Below, piece by piece: positions 55,492 through 64,000 of a stretch of DNA of 64,000 bases (within the stretch, counting starts at the first letter, position 1; each line of letters starts with the position of its first letter). The position numbers were made by a program, and so were the translations under genes. The notes beneath the pieces are model-generated. The model had not been told where the DNA came from. It was given only the letters and a program-made list of their open reading frames with translations, and made no database searches. Origin of the DNA: Erythrobacter aureus (GTDB lineage Bacteria; Pseudomonadota; Alphaproteobacteria; Sphingomonadales; Sphingomonadaceae); contig NZ_CP031357.1 in assembly GCF_003355455.1 (NCBI RefSeq), positions 2,024,501 to 2,088,500 on the forward strand, given 5' to 3'.

Positions 55492-56934
55492 TTAGCCATT
55501 GTCGCGCGGCTTCGGTATGGTCGGGCCGTCGCGCGGCTCCTTGCGCAAGTCCTCTGCAGCAGGAACGGAAAGCGTAAAGCGCGCGCCTTGTCCCGGTGCA
55601 CTTTCCACGGTCAGATCGCCATCCATCGCGCGCGCAATTCGCCGGGAGATGTAGAGGCCGAGACCCGATCCTCCGTCCCCGCTGCGCCCGAGGCGTTCGA
55701 ATTTCTCGAAAACGCGCTCCTGCTGTTCGGGTTCGAGGCCATGTCCTTGATCGGCGACGGTTATCAGCGCGCGATTGCCGATCCGGTCAAGCCGAATCCA
55801 TACCTGACTCTCGTCGGGAGAATACCGGATCGCATTGCCGACAAGGTTGAGCAGAATCTGCAGCACACGCCGGAATTCGGCGATCGCCAACTGGCTTTCG
55901 CCCTCGGGCGGTGCGACCAGCGTGATTCCTTTCTCGCGAGCGCGAACGCCCAATATGCCACAAGCCCGGCGGGCAACGTCGGCCAGTTCGATACGGTCGG
56001 GCGCGGTCGTGAAATCCTCCGATTCCACAACCTCCAAATCCGACAGGTCGTCTATCAGGGCAAGCAGGTGCTGCGCTGCGGTCGCGATATCGGCGGCGTA
56101 GGAACTGTATTCATCGGCGAGAGGCCCGGCGAGCTTGGTGCGGATCGTTTCGGCATTGGCGATGATACGATTGATCGGCTGCCGCAGAACGGGCGTGAGA
56201 TCTCTGCCGAAGGATGGCGCGTCTTCCCCGTCTGGTTCTCCATCGCCACTACTCTCCGCAAGCGGGCGCTCTGCGGTCAGATAAAGAACGAAACCGGCGC
56301 TGCCCGGTTGCGGCTGACCCAATGGTTCGAGATGGGCCGTCCACTTCCGGTTCGATCCGTCGATCTCGCACGTGGCACCGTCGAGCAGACGCCAGTGGAG
56401 CGGCTGCTGGTGCGTATTGCCCGGCAGGCGGACCAGGTCGGTCCACGGTTTTCCTGCCGCGGCCAGCGCATGTTCGGCGAAATCGGCAAGGTCGGGAGCC
56501 TGGGTCTCGATAGACAAAAGCCGCTGGTTCGAATCGAGCCGCGCGGTGCAATCCGCGAGATGCCGATTGATCTCCACCCGGCGCCGCGCCGCCTCGATTT
56601 CGTTTTCGGGCGGCAATTCCTCGCTATGCCAGCTCACGACATCGATCGTACAGCCTGCCACCTCTCCCGCGTCATCCGCGACAGGGGCGACCTCCACCCA
56701 GGCGGTAACCCGGTTTTCGCCGTCGGTGGCGTCGAATTGCCGAGCCAGCTTAAGCCCGAAACGCAAAGCCTTTTCGACCAAGGCGAGCAGTTCGGGGATC
56801 GCAATCCGCGAGCCGATTTTCCCGCCGCAAGCCTGGTGAAGCTGGGCGAGAACGTCATCGGCCTGTACCAAATTTCCATCGGCATCGGCCCTGGCATGGG
56901 CGACGTATCGGGTTCCTACGCTCGCCATGGTCAT
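55492..56934 (-). CDS. Histidine-kinase-like protein lacking the phospho-acceptor histidine
   Basis: 480 residues, no membrane helix. N-terminal region about 1-230 looks PAS-like in two parts (QADDVLAQLHQACGGKIG, VTAWVEVAPVADDAGEV; LHWRLLDGATCEI, KWTAHLEPLGQ). The HisKA-like helix reads DLTPVLRQPINRIIANAE: by alignment to SHELRTPLN, the acceptor His is Pro248, codon CCC at 56193-56191. The ATPase domain is intact: N-box LLNLVGNAIRYSP, G1 DQGHGLEP, F-box FEKFERLG, G2 GGSGLGLYISRR. So it should bind ATP but cannot autophosphorylate at the usual site. Gene order downstream: it overlaps the unassigned 320-residue gene. Confidence 0.88.
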   Translation of the reverse strand: MTMASVGTRYVAHARADADGNLVQADDVLAQLHQACGGKIGSRIAIPELLALVEKALRFGLKLARQFDATDGENRVTAWVEVAPVADDAGEVAGCTIDVVSWHSEELPPENEIEAARRRVEINRHLADCTARLDSNQRLLSIETQAPDLADFAEHALAAAGKPWTDLVRLPGNTHQQPLHWRLLDGATCEIDGSNRKWTAHLEPLGQPQPGSAGFVLYLTAERPLAESSGDGEPDGEDAPSFGRDLTPVLRQPINRIIANAETIRTKLAGPLADEYSSYAADIATAAQHLLALIDDLSDLEVVESEDFTTAPDRIELADVARRACGILGVRAREKGITLVAPPEGESQLAIAEFRRVLQILLNLVGNAIRYSPDESQVWIRLDRIGNRALITVADQGHGLEPEQQERVFEKFERLGRSGDGGSGLGLYISRRIARAMDGDLTVESAPGQGARFTLSVPAAEDLRKEPRDGPTIPKPRDNG

Positions 56935-57893
56935 GCCGTTCCCGGAAGTGCCGATTCGGCAAGCAGGCGACGTGCCTCCTCGGCGGCGATACCGGCGATT
57001 TCCCGCGGGGGGAACGCTTTGGGCACAAGGCGCAACACCTGGCGTTCAACGTCGGCGCTATCGAGGCCTGCTGCCCGCAATCCCAGTGCCAGGCGGGCTG
57101 TCTGCTGGTGATTGGTGGCCAGGACGGCTGCGGTCCGCGACTGCCCCGATCGCACGGCGAGCGCAGTCAGATACAATGCGGTGCCCGCCTGATCGATATC
57201 CAGCGCCCTCAACGCGGTATTGCCCATACCCGCCACGACCCGCGCCAGCAGCGCCAACCGGCCCGCCCCCTCGTCGAAGGCATTGCGCAGCTTCGCCTCC
57301 GCTCGGATCATGGCGTCGGAGCGTAACTGTCCACCATAGGCGCGCCACCCCATCAGCAGATCATGGAACAGGTCGCCGGGCAATTCCGCCAGAGGCAGCT
57401 CCATCCGGCGCTGCGCCTGGGCGAAGCGCGCCTGCGCGGTCAGCAAGGCCATGGCAGCGCTGGCGAGCCCGGTATCGGGCGCGGCGATCAGTTCCTGAAT
57501 CAGTGGCGAAAGAACCGGATCGATTCCGTATTGCACCTCCAGTTTTTCCGTGAGTTGCCATTCGAGCGCAAGCGCATGGCAATGCGCGAGCAAGGACGGA
57601 CTACTGAAAAAATGCTCGGCGAGGTCTTCGCCATGACGTTCGGCGAAGGTCTCGCTACCCACTTGCCCGGCCGCCTCGGCCTGGGCACGCAGAGCCTGCC
57701 AGGCAAGGCTATGACACATGCCGCGGACTCGAGCGATGATCTCGTCGCTGAACAGCGAGTGATCCGGATTGGCGAGCAGGTGGGTGAGTATCGGTCCGAT
57801 CCGCGCAAGCGCGGCGTTGCCCCGCGCGAGCGCATCGCGCAGGGGCTCCTGGTCGTCGGCGACCCCGGGGGATGCTGCATCAGGCATCGGCAT
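56931..57893 (-). CDS. Unassigned alpha-helical protein
   Basis: 320 residues, rich in Ala and Leu, predicted almost wholly helical, no membrane segment or signal. No motif that I recognise. Overlaps the start of the kinase-like gene by 4 bases (ATGA), which suggests a shared function with it. Repeated helical units (for example LLARVVAGMGNTALRALDI and LALGLRAAGLDSADVERQVL) might form a HEAT- or TPR-like scaffold (inference). Confidence 0.75.
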   Translation of the reverse strand: MPMPDAASPGVADDQEPLRDALARGNAALARIGPILTHLLANPDHSLFSDEIIARVRGMCHSLAWQALRAQAEAAGQVGSETFAERHGEDLAEHFFSSPSLLAHCHALALEWQLTEKLEVQYGIDPVLSPLIQELIAAPDTGLASAAMALLTAQARFAQAQRRMELPLAELPGDLFHDLLMGWRAYGGQLRSDAMIRAEAKLRNAFDEGAGRLALLARVVAGMGNTALRALDIDQAGTALYLTALAVRSGQSRTAAVLATNHQQTARLALGLRAAGLDSADVERQVLRLVPKAFPPREIAGIAAEEARRLLAESALPGTA

Positions 57894-57928
57894 AGTGTGA
57901 AACTAGCAGCGGCATGGTTAAGCGAGCG

Positions 57929-59107
57929 TTAGTTCCTGGGGTCAGAAGTAACGAAAATCGATATCAAAATCGCGAGCGCCAAAGCCCCGACGACGGGCTG
58001 AACGATGCCGAGCAGGACTGCGGGAAGCAATATCGAAACCAGCAGTACCCGATCGGCGTAGCTCCGTCGCCAGCGCAGTGCACTCACCCGTTCCCCGAGA
58101 TGCAACAGACCGGCCAGAATCGCGGGCACGAAGAGACGCAGCCATTGGGTGTCTTCGGGGGAAGCGAGAGCGATGAGCAGGACGAGCAGGGGATCGATCA
58201 AGACAGTCAGAATTTGCACGATCATCGGAACGCGCGGACGGACCTGTCCGGCAGTGGTGACCCGCCGAACGACTCCCTCCATCGCGAACAGCGTTACCGC
58301 CAATGCGGCCAGAGCGAAGGCCGAAGCCACCCACCCTGCCAGGCCTAGAGACAAAGCGAGCAGGCTTGCAGCGACGGTGCCCAGCGCCAGAAAGCGCGGC
58401 AGGCGCTCTCCCGGCGTATCGCGCGCAAGGCGGGCGCCCATACGCTCCGCGATGGCAAGGCCGGGTGCCGTGAATGGCGCGACATCGGCATGACCGGCCA
58501 CCCAGCTCCGCTCTCGTTCCGCCAGCTCTTCAGGAGAGGGATCGCGCAGCCAGACATTCTCGTCGAGCAGGCGCATTTCAAGTGGATGCGTGCGCACACC
58601 CGATTGCAAGGCGATCCGCAGAAGCGCGGAAGGAGTGTCCACATCGTCGGGTAGCTGCGCCAGATGCTCGACGGCATTGCCTCGAACCAGCAGCGCTCCC
58701 GCCCACGCGAAATGCGCATCGATCCTCTCATACCCTCGATCGACTGCGGGATCCGCGGGGAAAACGAGCACGCCCGGCTTGGCCAGATGCCGCAGGACCG
58801 CATCCTCATGGGGTAATACGCCTGGCGCCAGGACCAGCAATTCGTCGCTTGCCGCGACCATTCCGGACAGCTTACGCGGTTCGCGCAGTGCGATGAAGCG
58901 CGCGCCGCCCGCTTCGGCCCGGTGTTGCAGCTCGATCACTTCGCGCCCCACCGTGTCGGCCAGACAGGCTATGACCTCGCATCCCGCAGCCAGCGCGATA
59001 TCGAGCTGCCGCTCCACGAGGCGCGCACCGGCGAGCATACGGAAGGGCGCTCGTGTGTTGCGCGGTTCTGATTGGCCATCGAGCACGGACAGCAGGGCGA
59101 CGCGCAC
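57929..59107 (-). CDS. Membrane protein with nucleotidyltransferase-like N-terminal domain
   Basis: 392 residues, GTG start at 59107. Residues about 1-220 look like a GT-A/MobA-type nucleotidyltransferase fold (MRVALLSVLDG start, RMLAGARLVERQLDIALAAGCEVIACLA), but the glycine-rich GxGTR signature is degraded. Residues about 235-390 hold around six membrane helices. The layout recalls bifunctional cytidylyltransferase / CDP-alcohol phosphatidyltransferases, yet the DxxDGxxAR motif is not present. Function unknown; may be a degenerate relative. Confidence 0.65.
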   Translation of the reverse strand: MRVALLSVLDGQSEPRNTRAPFRMLAGARLVERQLDIALAAGCEVIACLADTVGREVIELQHRAEAGGARFIALREPRKLSGMVAASDELLVLAPGVLPHEDAVLRHLAKPGVLVFPADPAVDRGYERIDAHFAWAGALLVRGNAVEHLAQLPDDVDTPSALLRIALQSGVRTHPLEMRLLDENVWLRDPSPEELAERERSWVAGHADVAPFTAPGLAIAERMGARLARDTPGERLPRFLALGTVAASLLALSLGLAGWVASAFALAALAVTLFAMEGVVRRVTTAGQVRPRVPMIVQILTVLIDPLLVLLIALASPEDTQWLRLFVPAILAGLLHLGERVSALRWRRSYADRVLLVSILLPAVLLGIVQPVVGALALAILISIFVTSDPRN

Positions 59108-59193
59108 GCTTCACTCCGGTTGCGACGTTTCGGACGAACCCGTCTTCTAGGGCGGTCTTCCACCACAAGCCAAGTCGCGCGGCCAATTTACCC

Positions 59194-59490
59194 TCAGGCG
59201 AGAGCCTCGGCAAAAGCATCGATGCGGCGCAGAACAGTAGGCTCCCCGGGAGCCGCCAAACGCGCCTCGTCGGCCAAACTCATCAGCTCCACGGCATGAA
59301 AGCTTGCGGCGATAGCGTGCAGCTTGTCCGCAGCGACTTCCCAATTGGCATCGCAGCGGGCACGGTGCAGCAAATCCAACTGCCGAACCACGCTGCCTGC
59401 GAAAGCCGCGCGCAGCTCGCCCTGGAGCGAAGGATCGTCGCCCGCCGCCGTTGCCAGAGCGGCGTCGAATTCGGCAGAATGGTAGGCCAT
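59194..59490 (-). CDS. Hpt-domain-like protein
   Basis: 98 residues, a helical bundle size. KLHAIAASFHAVELMSLADEA (about 57-77) aligns with the Hpt core HxLKGSSxxxGA, with His58 as the candidate phospho-acceptor, but the usual Lys-Gly after it is Ala-Ala. May be a functional or degenerate phosphotransfer protein. It lies upstream of the membrane protein and the histidine-less kinase on the same strand, and divergent from the coiled-coil gene. Confidence 0.6.
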   Translation of the reverse strand: MAYHSAEFDAALATAAGDDPSLQGELRAAFAGSVVRQLDLLHRARCDANWEVAADKLHAIAASFHAVELMSLADEARLAAPGEPTVLRRIDAFAEALA

Positions 59491-59561
59491 CGATACCCCA
59501 TGCCCTCGACGCGGTTAATTGTGGTTTAAGCCCGGTCGCTTTGGTGATAGATTTCGTAATC

Positions 59562-62186
59562 ATGACAAAGCGTCCGCTAATCCAGGCCGTCGACGAGACG
59601 ACCGAAGAAAGTTCCCCGGAAGCCGTTAGGTCCGAGGGCGTTACCGAGGAAACCTCGCTCGAGAATGACGAGGTTGGCGACGAGGATTGGTGGGCGGACG
59701 AGGACCCGGGCAGAGAGCGCGCGTGGGTTGTCCCCACTCTCGCCATAGCGGCGACGCTCGGTTGGACGGCATTTTACGGCTGGGCTCACCAGTCGGAAAT
59801 ACTGGCCGGCCCCACCCCGTCCCGATGGACGGAAATCGTCACCCAATGGGCTGTACCGGTGCTGCTCATCGTGTCGCTTTGGATTCTGGCCATGCGCAAT
59901 TCGACGCGCGAAGCGAAACGCTTTTCCGACGTTGCTCAGGACCTGTCGGCCAAATCGGCGGAACTGGAAACCCGGCTCGTCACGGTCAATCGCGAACTCA
60001 GCCTGGCGCGCGAATTCCTGGCCACGCAGACGAACGAACTCGATTACCTGGGCCGCATGGCGACAGATCGCCTGTCCGAGCATGCCGATCGCCTGCAATC
60101 GCTGATCAGCGACAATGGAGAGCAGGTCGAAGCCATTGCGCGCGTAAGTGTCACCGCCTTGGAGAATATGGATCGGCTGCGTGACAATTTGCCCGTCATC
60201 TCGACTTCGGCCAAGGACGTCTCGAACCAGATCGGTGGGGCAGGCCGCGAGGCGCAGCGCCAACTGGACGAGCTGATCGCCGGGTTCGAGCGGCTCAACG
60301 AATTCGGGATGGCAAGCGAACGACAGGTGGGATCGTTGCGGAAACGCGTCGACGCCGCCCTTGAAGAATTATCGGACCGCTCCGAACAGCTCGGCACGAT
60401 CGCAGAACAGCGTTTCGCCGAATTGCGCGCGAACAGCGAAGCATTCCGCGGGGAGCTGGACAGCCGCGAGGTCGAGGCCCTTGCCTCGATCCGTTCGCGG
60501 TTCGAGCGGCTCCGCAGCGAGTTGGCCGAAACCGATGCCGACGCCGCCCGCGAACGGGATGCGGCCATGGAAAGCCTGCGCGAGCGCCTCGTCATTCTGA
60601 GAGACGAAACCACCCAAACGGCGAGCTCGATCCGCGATGGAGAAGCGCATGCTTTGACAGCTTGGAATGCGCAAGTCGAAGCTATGCAGGAGCGACTGCG
60701 CGACGCCATCGCCGAGATTACGCGGATCGACGATTCGGCGATTGCCGCGGCCAATGCCAAGCTGAAGGATCTGTTCGCCGAGGCCGAGACGGTCGACGCG
60801 CGCATTGCCGAGCGCAACCGCCTGTTCGCCGAGGAAACTTCCCGGCGTCAGGCCGAGCTATCGCAGGCAGAGGACCAGGCGCGCAGCAACATGAGCCAGC
60901 GCCTGGCCGAGCTCGATGAAGTGATCGCCGAACGCCGAGCCGCCCAGGCGGAACAATTGTCGCTGATGGCCGCCGAAGGCGATGAGCTTGCCGACCGCAT
61001 TGCCGCACTCGGAGAGACGTTCTCCACCGTAAGCGAGCAAGGGCGCGAAGCCCGCGAGGAACTCTCATCCGGGATTGCCACGCTCGACGCCAAGCTGGCG
61101 GAAAGCCGGGAAGCGCTTTCGGGAACCGATGAGGCAGTCTCCGCCCTGACCGACGCCAGCGTGCGCCTGCTCGAGCTGATACAGGCGAGCGCCAAGCACA
61201 GTCGGGACGAACTTCCCGTGGCAATGGCGGCGAGCGAGGATCGTCTGGCGAATATCGAAGAGCGCGCCGAGGAGGTGAAGAATCTGCTCGACCAGGCGAA
61301 AACGGCAGGCGAGGCGCTGACCGCGAGCATGGATACCGCGGAGCTGCGCAGCCGCGAAGCGATGGGCGCGGTCGACGAATTCCAGGCCGGTTTCGGCGAG
61401 ACTGCCGTGGCTCAGATCGACAGTATCGAACGGTTGCGCTCCGCAGTCGCTGCTTTGGGCGACGAAAGCGCCACGCTATCCGAGCGGGTACACGGCGAAT
61501 TGCGCGCTGCGATCGCACAGTTGGAAGAAAGCGCCCGCACGGCCCTTTCAGCGATTGAAAGCGAACAGGCGACACGCATTGCCCGCATCGCGGATAAGGT
61601 CGGGGAACAGAGCGCGGAAGCAATCGACAGGGCGTTGCGCGAACATACCGAAGAGGCGATTAGCGCCTTGGGCGAGGCTACTGCGCGTTCAGCCGAAGCG
61701 GGCCGCGAATCCATGCGCCAGCTCCGCGATCAGCTCGCCAAGGTCAACGAACTGACCGGCAATCTCGAAAGCCGCATCGCGCACGCACGCGAACGCGCGA
61801 GCGAGGACGTCGATAACGACTTCTCGCGCCGTGTCGCGTTGATCACGGAAAGCCTGAACTCCAACGCAATCGACATCGCGAAGGTGCTTTCGACCGAAGT
61901 TACCGACACCGCCTGGGCCAGCTATTTGCGGGGGGATCGCGGCATATTCACTCGCCGCGCAGTGCGCCTGGTCGACAATACAGAAGCGCGCGAAATCGCG
62001 GAACTCTACGATACCGATCAGGATTTTCGCGAGCATGTGAGCCGCTACATCCATGATTTCGAATCCATGCTGCGCACCATGCTGTCGACACGCGATGGCA
62101 ATGCAGTGAGCGTAACCCTGCTCAGCAGCGATATGGGCAAGCTCTATGTCGTACTGGCGCAGGCGCTCGAACGCCTGCGGCAATAA
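59562..62186 (+). CDS. Large membrane-anchored coiled-coil protein
   Basis: 874 residues. An acidic N-terminus (about 10-52, EDWWADEDPG), two membrane helices (about 55-75 and 95-112) with a short periplasmic loop, then a very long cytoplasmic coiled coil (about 115-750; heptad-like runs rich in Glu, Ala, Arg and Leu), and a compact C-terminal domain (about 770-874, DNDFSRRVALITESLNSNAIDIAKVL, AREIAELYDTDQDFREHVSRYIHDFESML). Resembles methyl-accepting receptor stalks in length but has no MCP signalling hairpin that I can see. Start ATG at 59562. Function unknown; the shape suggests a scaffold or cytoskeletal role at the membrane (inference). Confidence 0.8.
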   Translation: MTKRPLIQAVDETTEESSPEAVRSEGVTEETSLENDEVGDEDWWADEDPGRERAWVVPTLAIAATLGWTAFYGWAHQSEILAGPTPSRWTEIVTQWAVPVLLIVSLWILAMRNSTREAKRFSDVAQDLSAKSAELETRLVTVNRELSLAREFLATQTNELDYLGRMATDRLSEHADRLQSLISDNGEQVEAIARVSVTALENMDRLRDNLPVISTSAKDVSNQIGGAGREAQRQLDELIAGFERLNEFGMASERQVGSLRKRVDAALEELSDRSEQLGTIAEQRFAELRANSEAFRGELDSREVEALASIRSRFERLRSELAETDADAARERDAAMESLRERLVILRDETTQTASSIRDGEAHALTAWNAQVEAMQERLRDAIAEITRIDDSAIAAANAKLKDLFAEAETVDARIAERNRLFAEETSRRQAELSQAEDQARSNMSQRLAELDEVIAERRAAQAEQLSLMAAEGDELADRIAALGETFSTVSEQGREAREELSSGIATLDAKLAESREALSGTDEAVSALTDASVRLLELIQASAKHSRDELPVAMAASEDRLANIEERAEEVKNLLDQAKTAGEALTASMDTAELRSREAMGAVDEFQAGFGETAVAQIDSIERLRSAVAALGDESATLSERVHGELRAAIAQLEESARTALSAIESEQATRIARIADKVGEQSAEAIDRALREHTEEAISALGEATARSAEAGRESMRQLRDQLAKVNELTGNLESRIAHARERASEDVDNDFSRRVALITESLNSNAIDIAKVLSTEVTDTAWASYLRGDRGIFTRRAVRLVDNTEAREIAELYDTDQDFREHVSRYIHDFESMLRTMLSTRDGNAVSVTLLSSDMGKLYVVLAQALERLRQ

Positions 62187-62459
62187 TCACCCCGCATCCG
62201 GCCCCCACAGGATCAGATCCTCGACGGTTATCCAGCCATTGATGTAGTTGGCCACATAGACCGCCGTGACGAGAGCGGCGAGCAAGGCCGCGCGCAACAA
62301 CAGCCGTCCGCCCCGGAATTCCACCGGTGCGCTGTCGGCCTGGCCGGGGATCTTCTCGATACCCGCCTCGTCATGCGTGCGCACGCCGAAAGGAAGCAGC
62401 ACGAAGGCGCTGAAGACGAAGAACAGGAAATAGATCGCGAGAATGCTGGTCCATTCCAT
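62187..62459 (-). CDS. DUF1467 family membrane protein
   Basis: 90 residues with two membrane helices (about 4-25, SILAIYFLFFVFSAFVLLPFG; about 53-72, LLLRAALLAALVTAVYVANY). DUF1467 is a small inner-membrane family seen in alphaproteobacteria, typically next to the RNase J gene, as here. Function unknown. Starts 11 bases after the rnj stop. Confidence 0.9.
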   Translation of the reverse strand: MEWTSILAIYFLFFVFSAFVLLPFGVRTHDEAGIEKIPGQADSAPVEFRGGRLLLRAALLAALVTAVYVANYINGWITVEDLILWGPDAG

Positions 62460-62470
62460 GGGTCAGGCTC

Positions 62471-64000
62471 CTACAGATTGGGCAGAATGACGCGAACCTG
62501 AGGGCGTTTGCCCGACCAGCGCTGGGCCGCGCGGCGGGCGGCGAGGCGCGCGGCCTCGTGGATGCTCGCCTCGTCGCGCCGGTCGCGCCCGCGCAGCTTC
62601 GCTATCGCGGCACGAATATCGTCCGCCGCTTCCGCGAGAAAATCCCCGTAATCCTCGTCCAGCGGCAGGCCGATACTGTCGAGACGCGGATTGAGATCGC
62701 CGTCCAGCGCAACGATGACCACGCCTTCGCGCATGATCCGGCGGCGCATGGCGATGGCCTCGCCATCGGCGGGAACGATGATGTCGCCATCGAGGACGAG
62801 CCTGCCTGCCCGCACTTCGGCCACCTTGCCCGGTGCGCCCGGCGCGAGGCGGACGATATCGCCGTTCTGCTGCACGACCTGATCGGGAATGCCATTGGCC
62901 TTACCCAGCCTGCCCTGCTCCTGCATATGTCGCATTTCCCCGTGAACGGGAACGAGGATGTCCGGTCGCAGCCACCCATAGAGCGCTTCCAGTTCGGGGC
63001 GTCCCGGATGGCCGGATACATGGATCATGCTCTGGCGATCGGTGACCATGGTGATTCCGCGCGCGGCCAGCTTGTTCTGCACCGCCCCGATCGAAATCTC
63101 GTTGCCGGGGATCTGGCGGCTCGAGAACAGAACGACATCGCCGCTTACGAGTTCGAGCGGGTGGTTCTCGTCGGCAATCCGGGCAAGCGCCGCGCGCGGC
63201 TCGCCCTGCCCGCCCGTGGCCAGGATCAGCAATTCGCCGCGCGGCAGGCCCATCGCGGTGTCGAAGTCGAGCGGCTCGGGGAAGTCCAGCAGATAGCCAT
63301 TATCCTGCGAAACTTCGATGATCCGATCGAGCGACCGCCCGGCGACACATATCCGCCGTCCGGTTTCGCGCGCGACATCGCCCAATGTCTGCAAACGCGC
63401 GACATTGCTGGCGAAGGTTGTGACCAGCACGCGCTTGCCAGCGCGGCGCTGCACCTCTTCGAGCAGCCCCTTGTGCACCGCCCCTTCCGATCCGCTGGGT
63501 GCGGGATTGAAGACATTGGTGCTGTCACAGACCAGCGCAAGCACGCCCTCATCACCGATTTCGGTCAGCTCTTCTTCGGTGGTCGGCACGCCGATGATCG
63601 GGTCTTCATCGAGTTTCCAGTCGCCCGTATGGAAGATGCGCCCATGCGGCGTATCGATCAGCAGCGCATTGCCTTCCGCGATCGAGTGGGCGAGCGGGAT
63701 ATAGGTAATCTCGAACGGACCGATGGCAAAGCTGCCATGATCGTCGGAAATGACATGCACCTCGACCTGGTCGACCAGCCCGGCTTCCTGCAGTTTCCGC
63801 CGGACAAGCTCGGCAGTGAACGGTGTCGCATAGATCGGCACATCGAGATCGGCCGCGAAATAGGGCACCGCACCGATATGGTCTTCATGCGCGTGGGTCA
63901 GCACGATCGCATCGAGCTTGTCGGCGCGGTCTTCGATGAATTCGAGATCGGCGAAGACGAGATCGACGCCAGGATATTGATCGCCCGAAAACGTCATGCC
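62471..64000 (-). CDS. rnj: Ribonuclease J, partial (5' end outside window)
   Basis: At least 509 residues in view; the frame runs off the right edge. Zinc-dependent MBL/beta-CASP ribonuclease for mRNA and rRNA maturation. Motifs: VLTHAHEDHIGAVPYF (HxHxDH), IFHTGDWKLDEDPI (motif for Asp), and the beta-CASP signatures VSGHPGRPEL (His-containing) and VPVHGEMRHM. The N-terminal about 45 residues are missing. Present in many alphaproteobacteria, which use it for 16S and 23S 5' trimming. Confidence 0.95.
   Translation of the reverse strand, partial: GMTFSGDQYPGVDLVFADLEFIEDRADKLDAIVLTHAHEDHIGAVPYFAADLDVPIYATPFTAELVRRKLQEAGLVDQVEVHVISDDHGSFAIGPFEITYIPLAHSIAEGNALLIDTPHGRIFHTGDWKLDEDPIIGVPTTEEELTEIGDEGVLALVCDSTNVFNPAPSGSEGAVHKGLLEEVQRRAGKRVLVTTFASNVARLQTLGDVARETGRRICVAGRSLDRIIEVSQDNGYLLDFPEPLDFDTAMGLPRGELLILATGGQGEPRAALARIADENHPLELVSGDVVLFSSRQIPGNEISIGAVQNKLAARGITMVTDRQSMIHVSGHPGRPELEALYGWLRPDILVPVHGEMRHMQEQGRLGKANGIPDQVVQQNGDIVRLAPGAPGKVAEVRAGRLVLDGDIIVPADGEAIAMRRRIMREGVVIVALDGDLNPRLDSIGLPLDEDYGDFLAEAADDIRAAIAKLRGRDRRDEASIHEAARLAARRAAQRWSGKRPQVRVILPNL

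Overview
The window is a dense, high-GC chromosomal segment with almost no non-coding space. It carries one tRNA and no insertion sequence, phage gene or CRISPR array. Gene content and order point to an alphaproteobacterium of the order Sphingomonadales, most likely Erythrobacteraceae (inference). The main clues are the dusB-ntrB-ntrC-ntrY-ntrX-hfq-hflX block, a double-length Hfq with two Hfq cores, an IspDF fusion, a PDH E1-beta subunit with its own lipoyl domain, a GTTC-N7-GTTC LexA box, and RNase J with a DUF1467 protein.

Layout. 1-3.3 kb: the end of metG, tatD, a PhnP-like metallo-hydrolase, a small membrane protein and mazG. 3.3-12.5 kb (minus): dusB, the NtrBC and NtrYX nitrogen and redox sensing systems, tandem-core hfq and hflX. 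12.6-16.8 kb: ispDF, a secreted protein, a CinA-type deamidase, a COQ10/RatA protein, lipA and a lipoprotein. 16.9-18.8 kb: a bicarbonate uptake operon with an SbtA-like permease, an SbtB-like PII protein and a beta-carbonic anhydrase that is frameshifted twice as read. 18.8-31 kb: NYN-LOTUS protein, TPR protein, gyrA, a TauD-family dioxygenase, YhhN, trmFO, EF-hand protein, a squalene-synthase-like protein, pdhB, pdhA and ftsB. 31-38.4 kb: hppD and a VOC protein, MscS, haloalkane dehalogenase, an MFS permease, tRNA-Arg(CCT), a nitrilase, grxC and an Hsp20. 38.7-41.7 kb (minus): pyrG (also frameshifted twice as read), secG and tpiA. 41.9-50.4 kb: PpiD-type foldase, then trpE, two unrelated genes, trpG, trpD, trpC and lexA. 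50.4-55.4 kb: comEC, gltX and gltA. 55.5-62.2 kb: a less familiar block with a kinase-like protein whose phospho-acceptor histidine is a proline, an unassigned helical protein, a nucleotidyltransferase-like membrane protein, a lone Hpt-like protein and an 874-residue membrane-anchored coiled-coil protein. 62.2-64 kb: DUF1467 protein and the 3' part of rnj.

Most genes are housekeeping. The parts worth a closer look are the histidine-less kinase with its Hpt-like neighbour, the bicarbonate operon in what looks like a heterotroph, the tandem Hfq, and the matched homopolymer deletions. Those deletions break both pyrG and the carbonic anhydrase, which suggests sequence errors rather than true gene loss.
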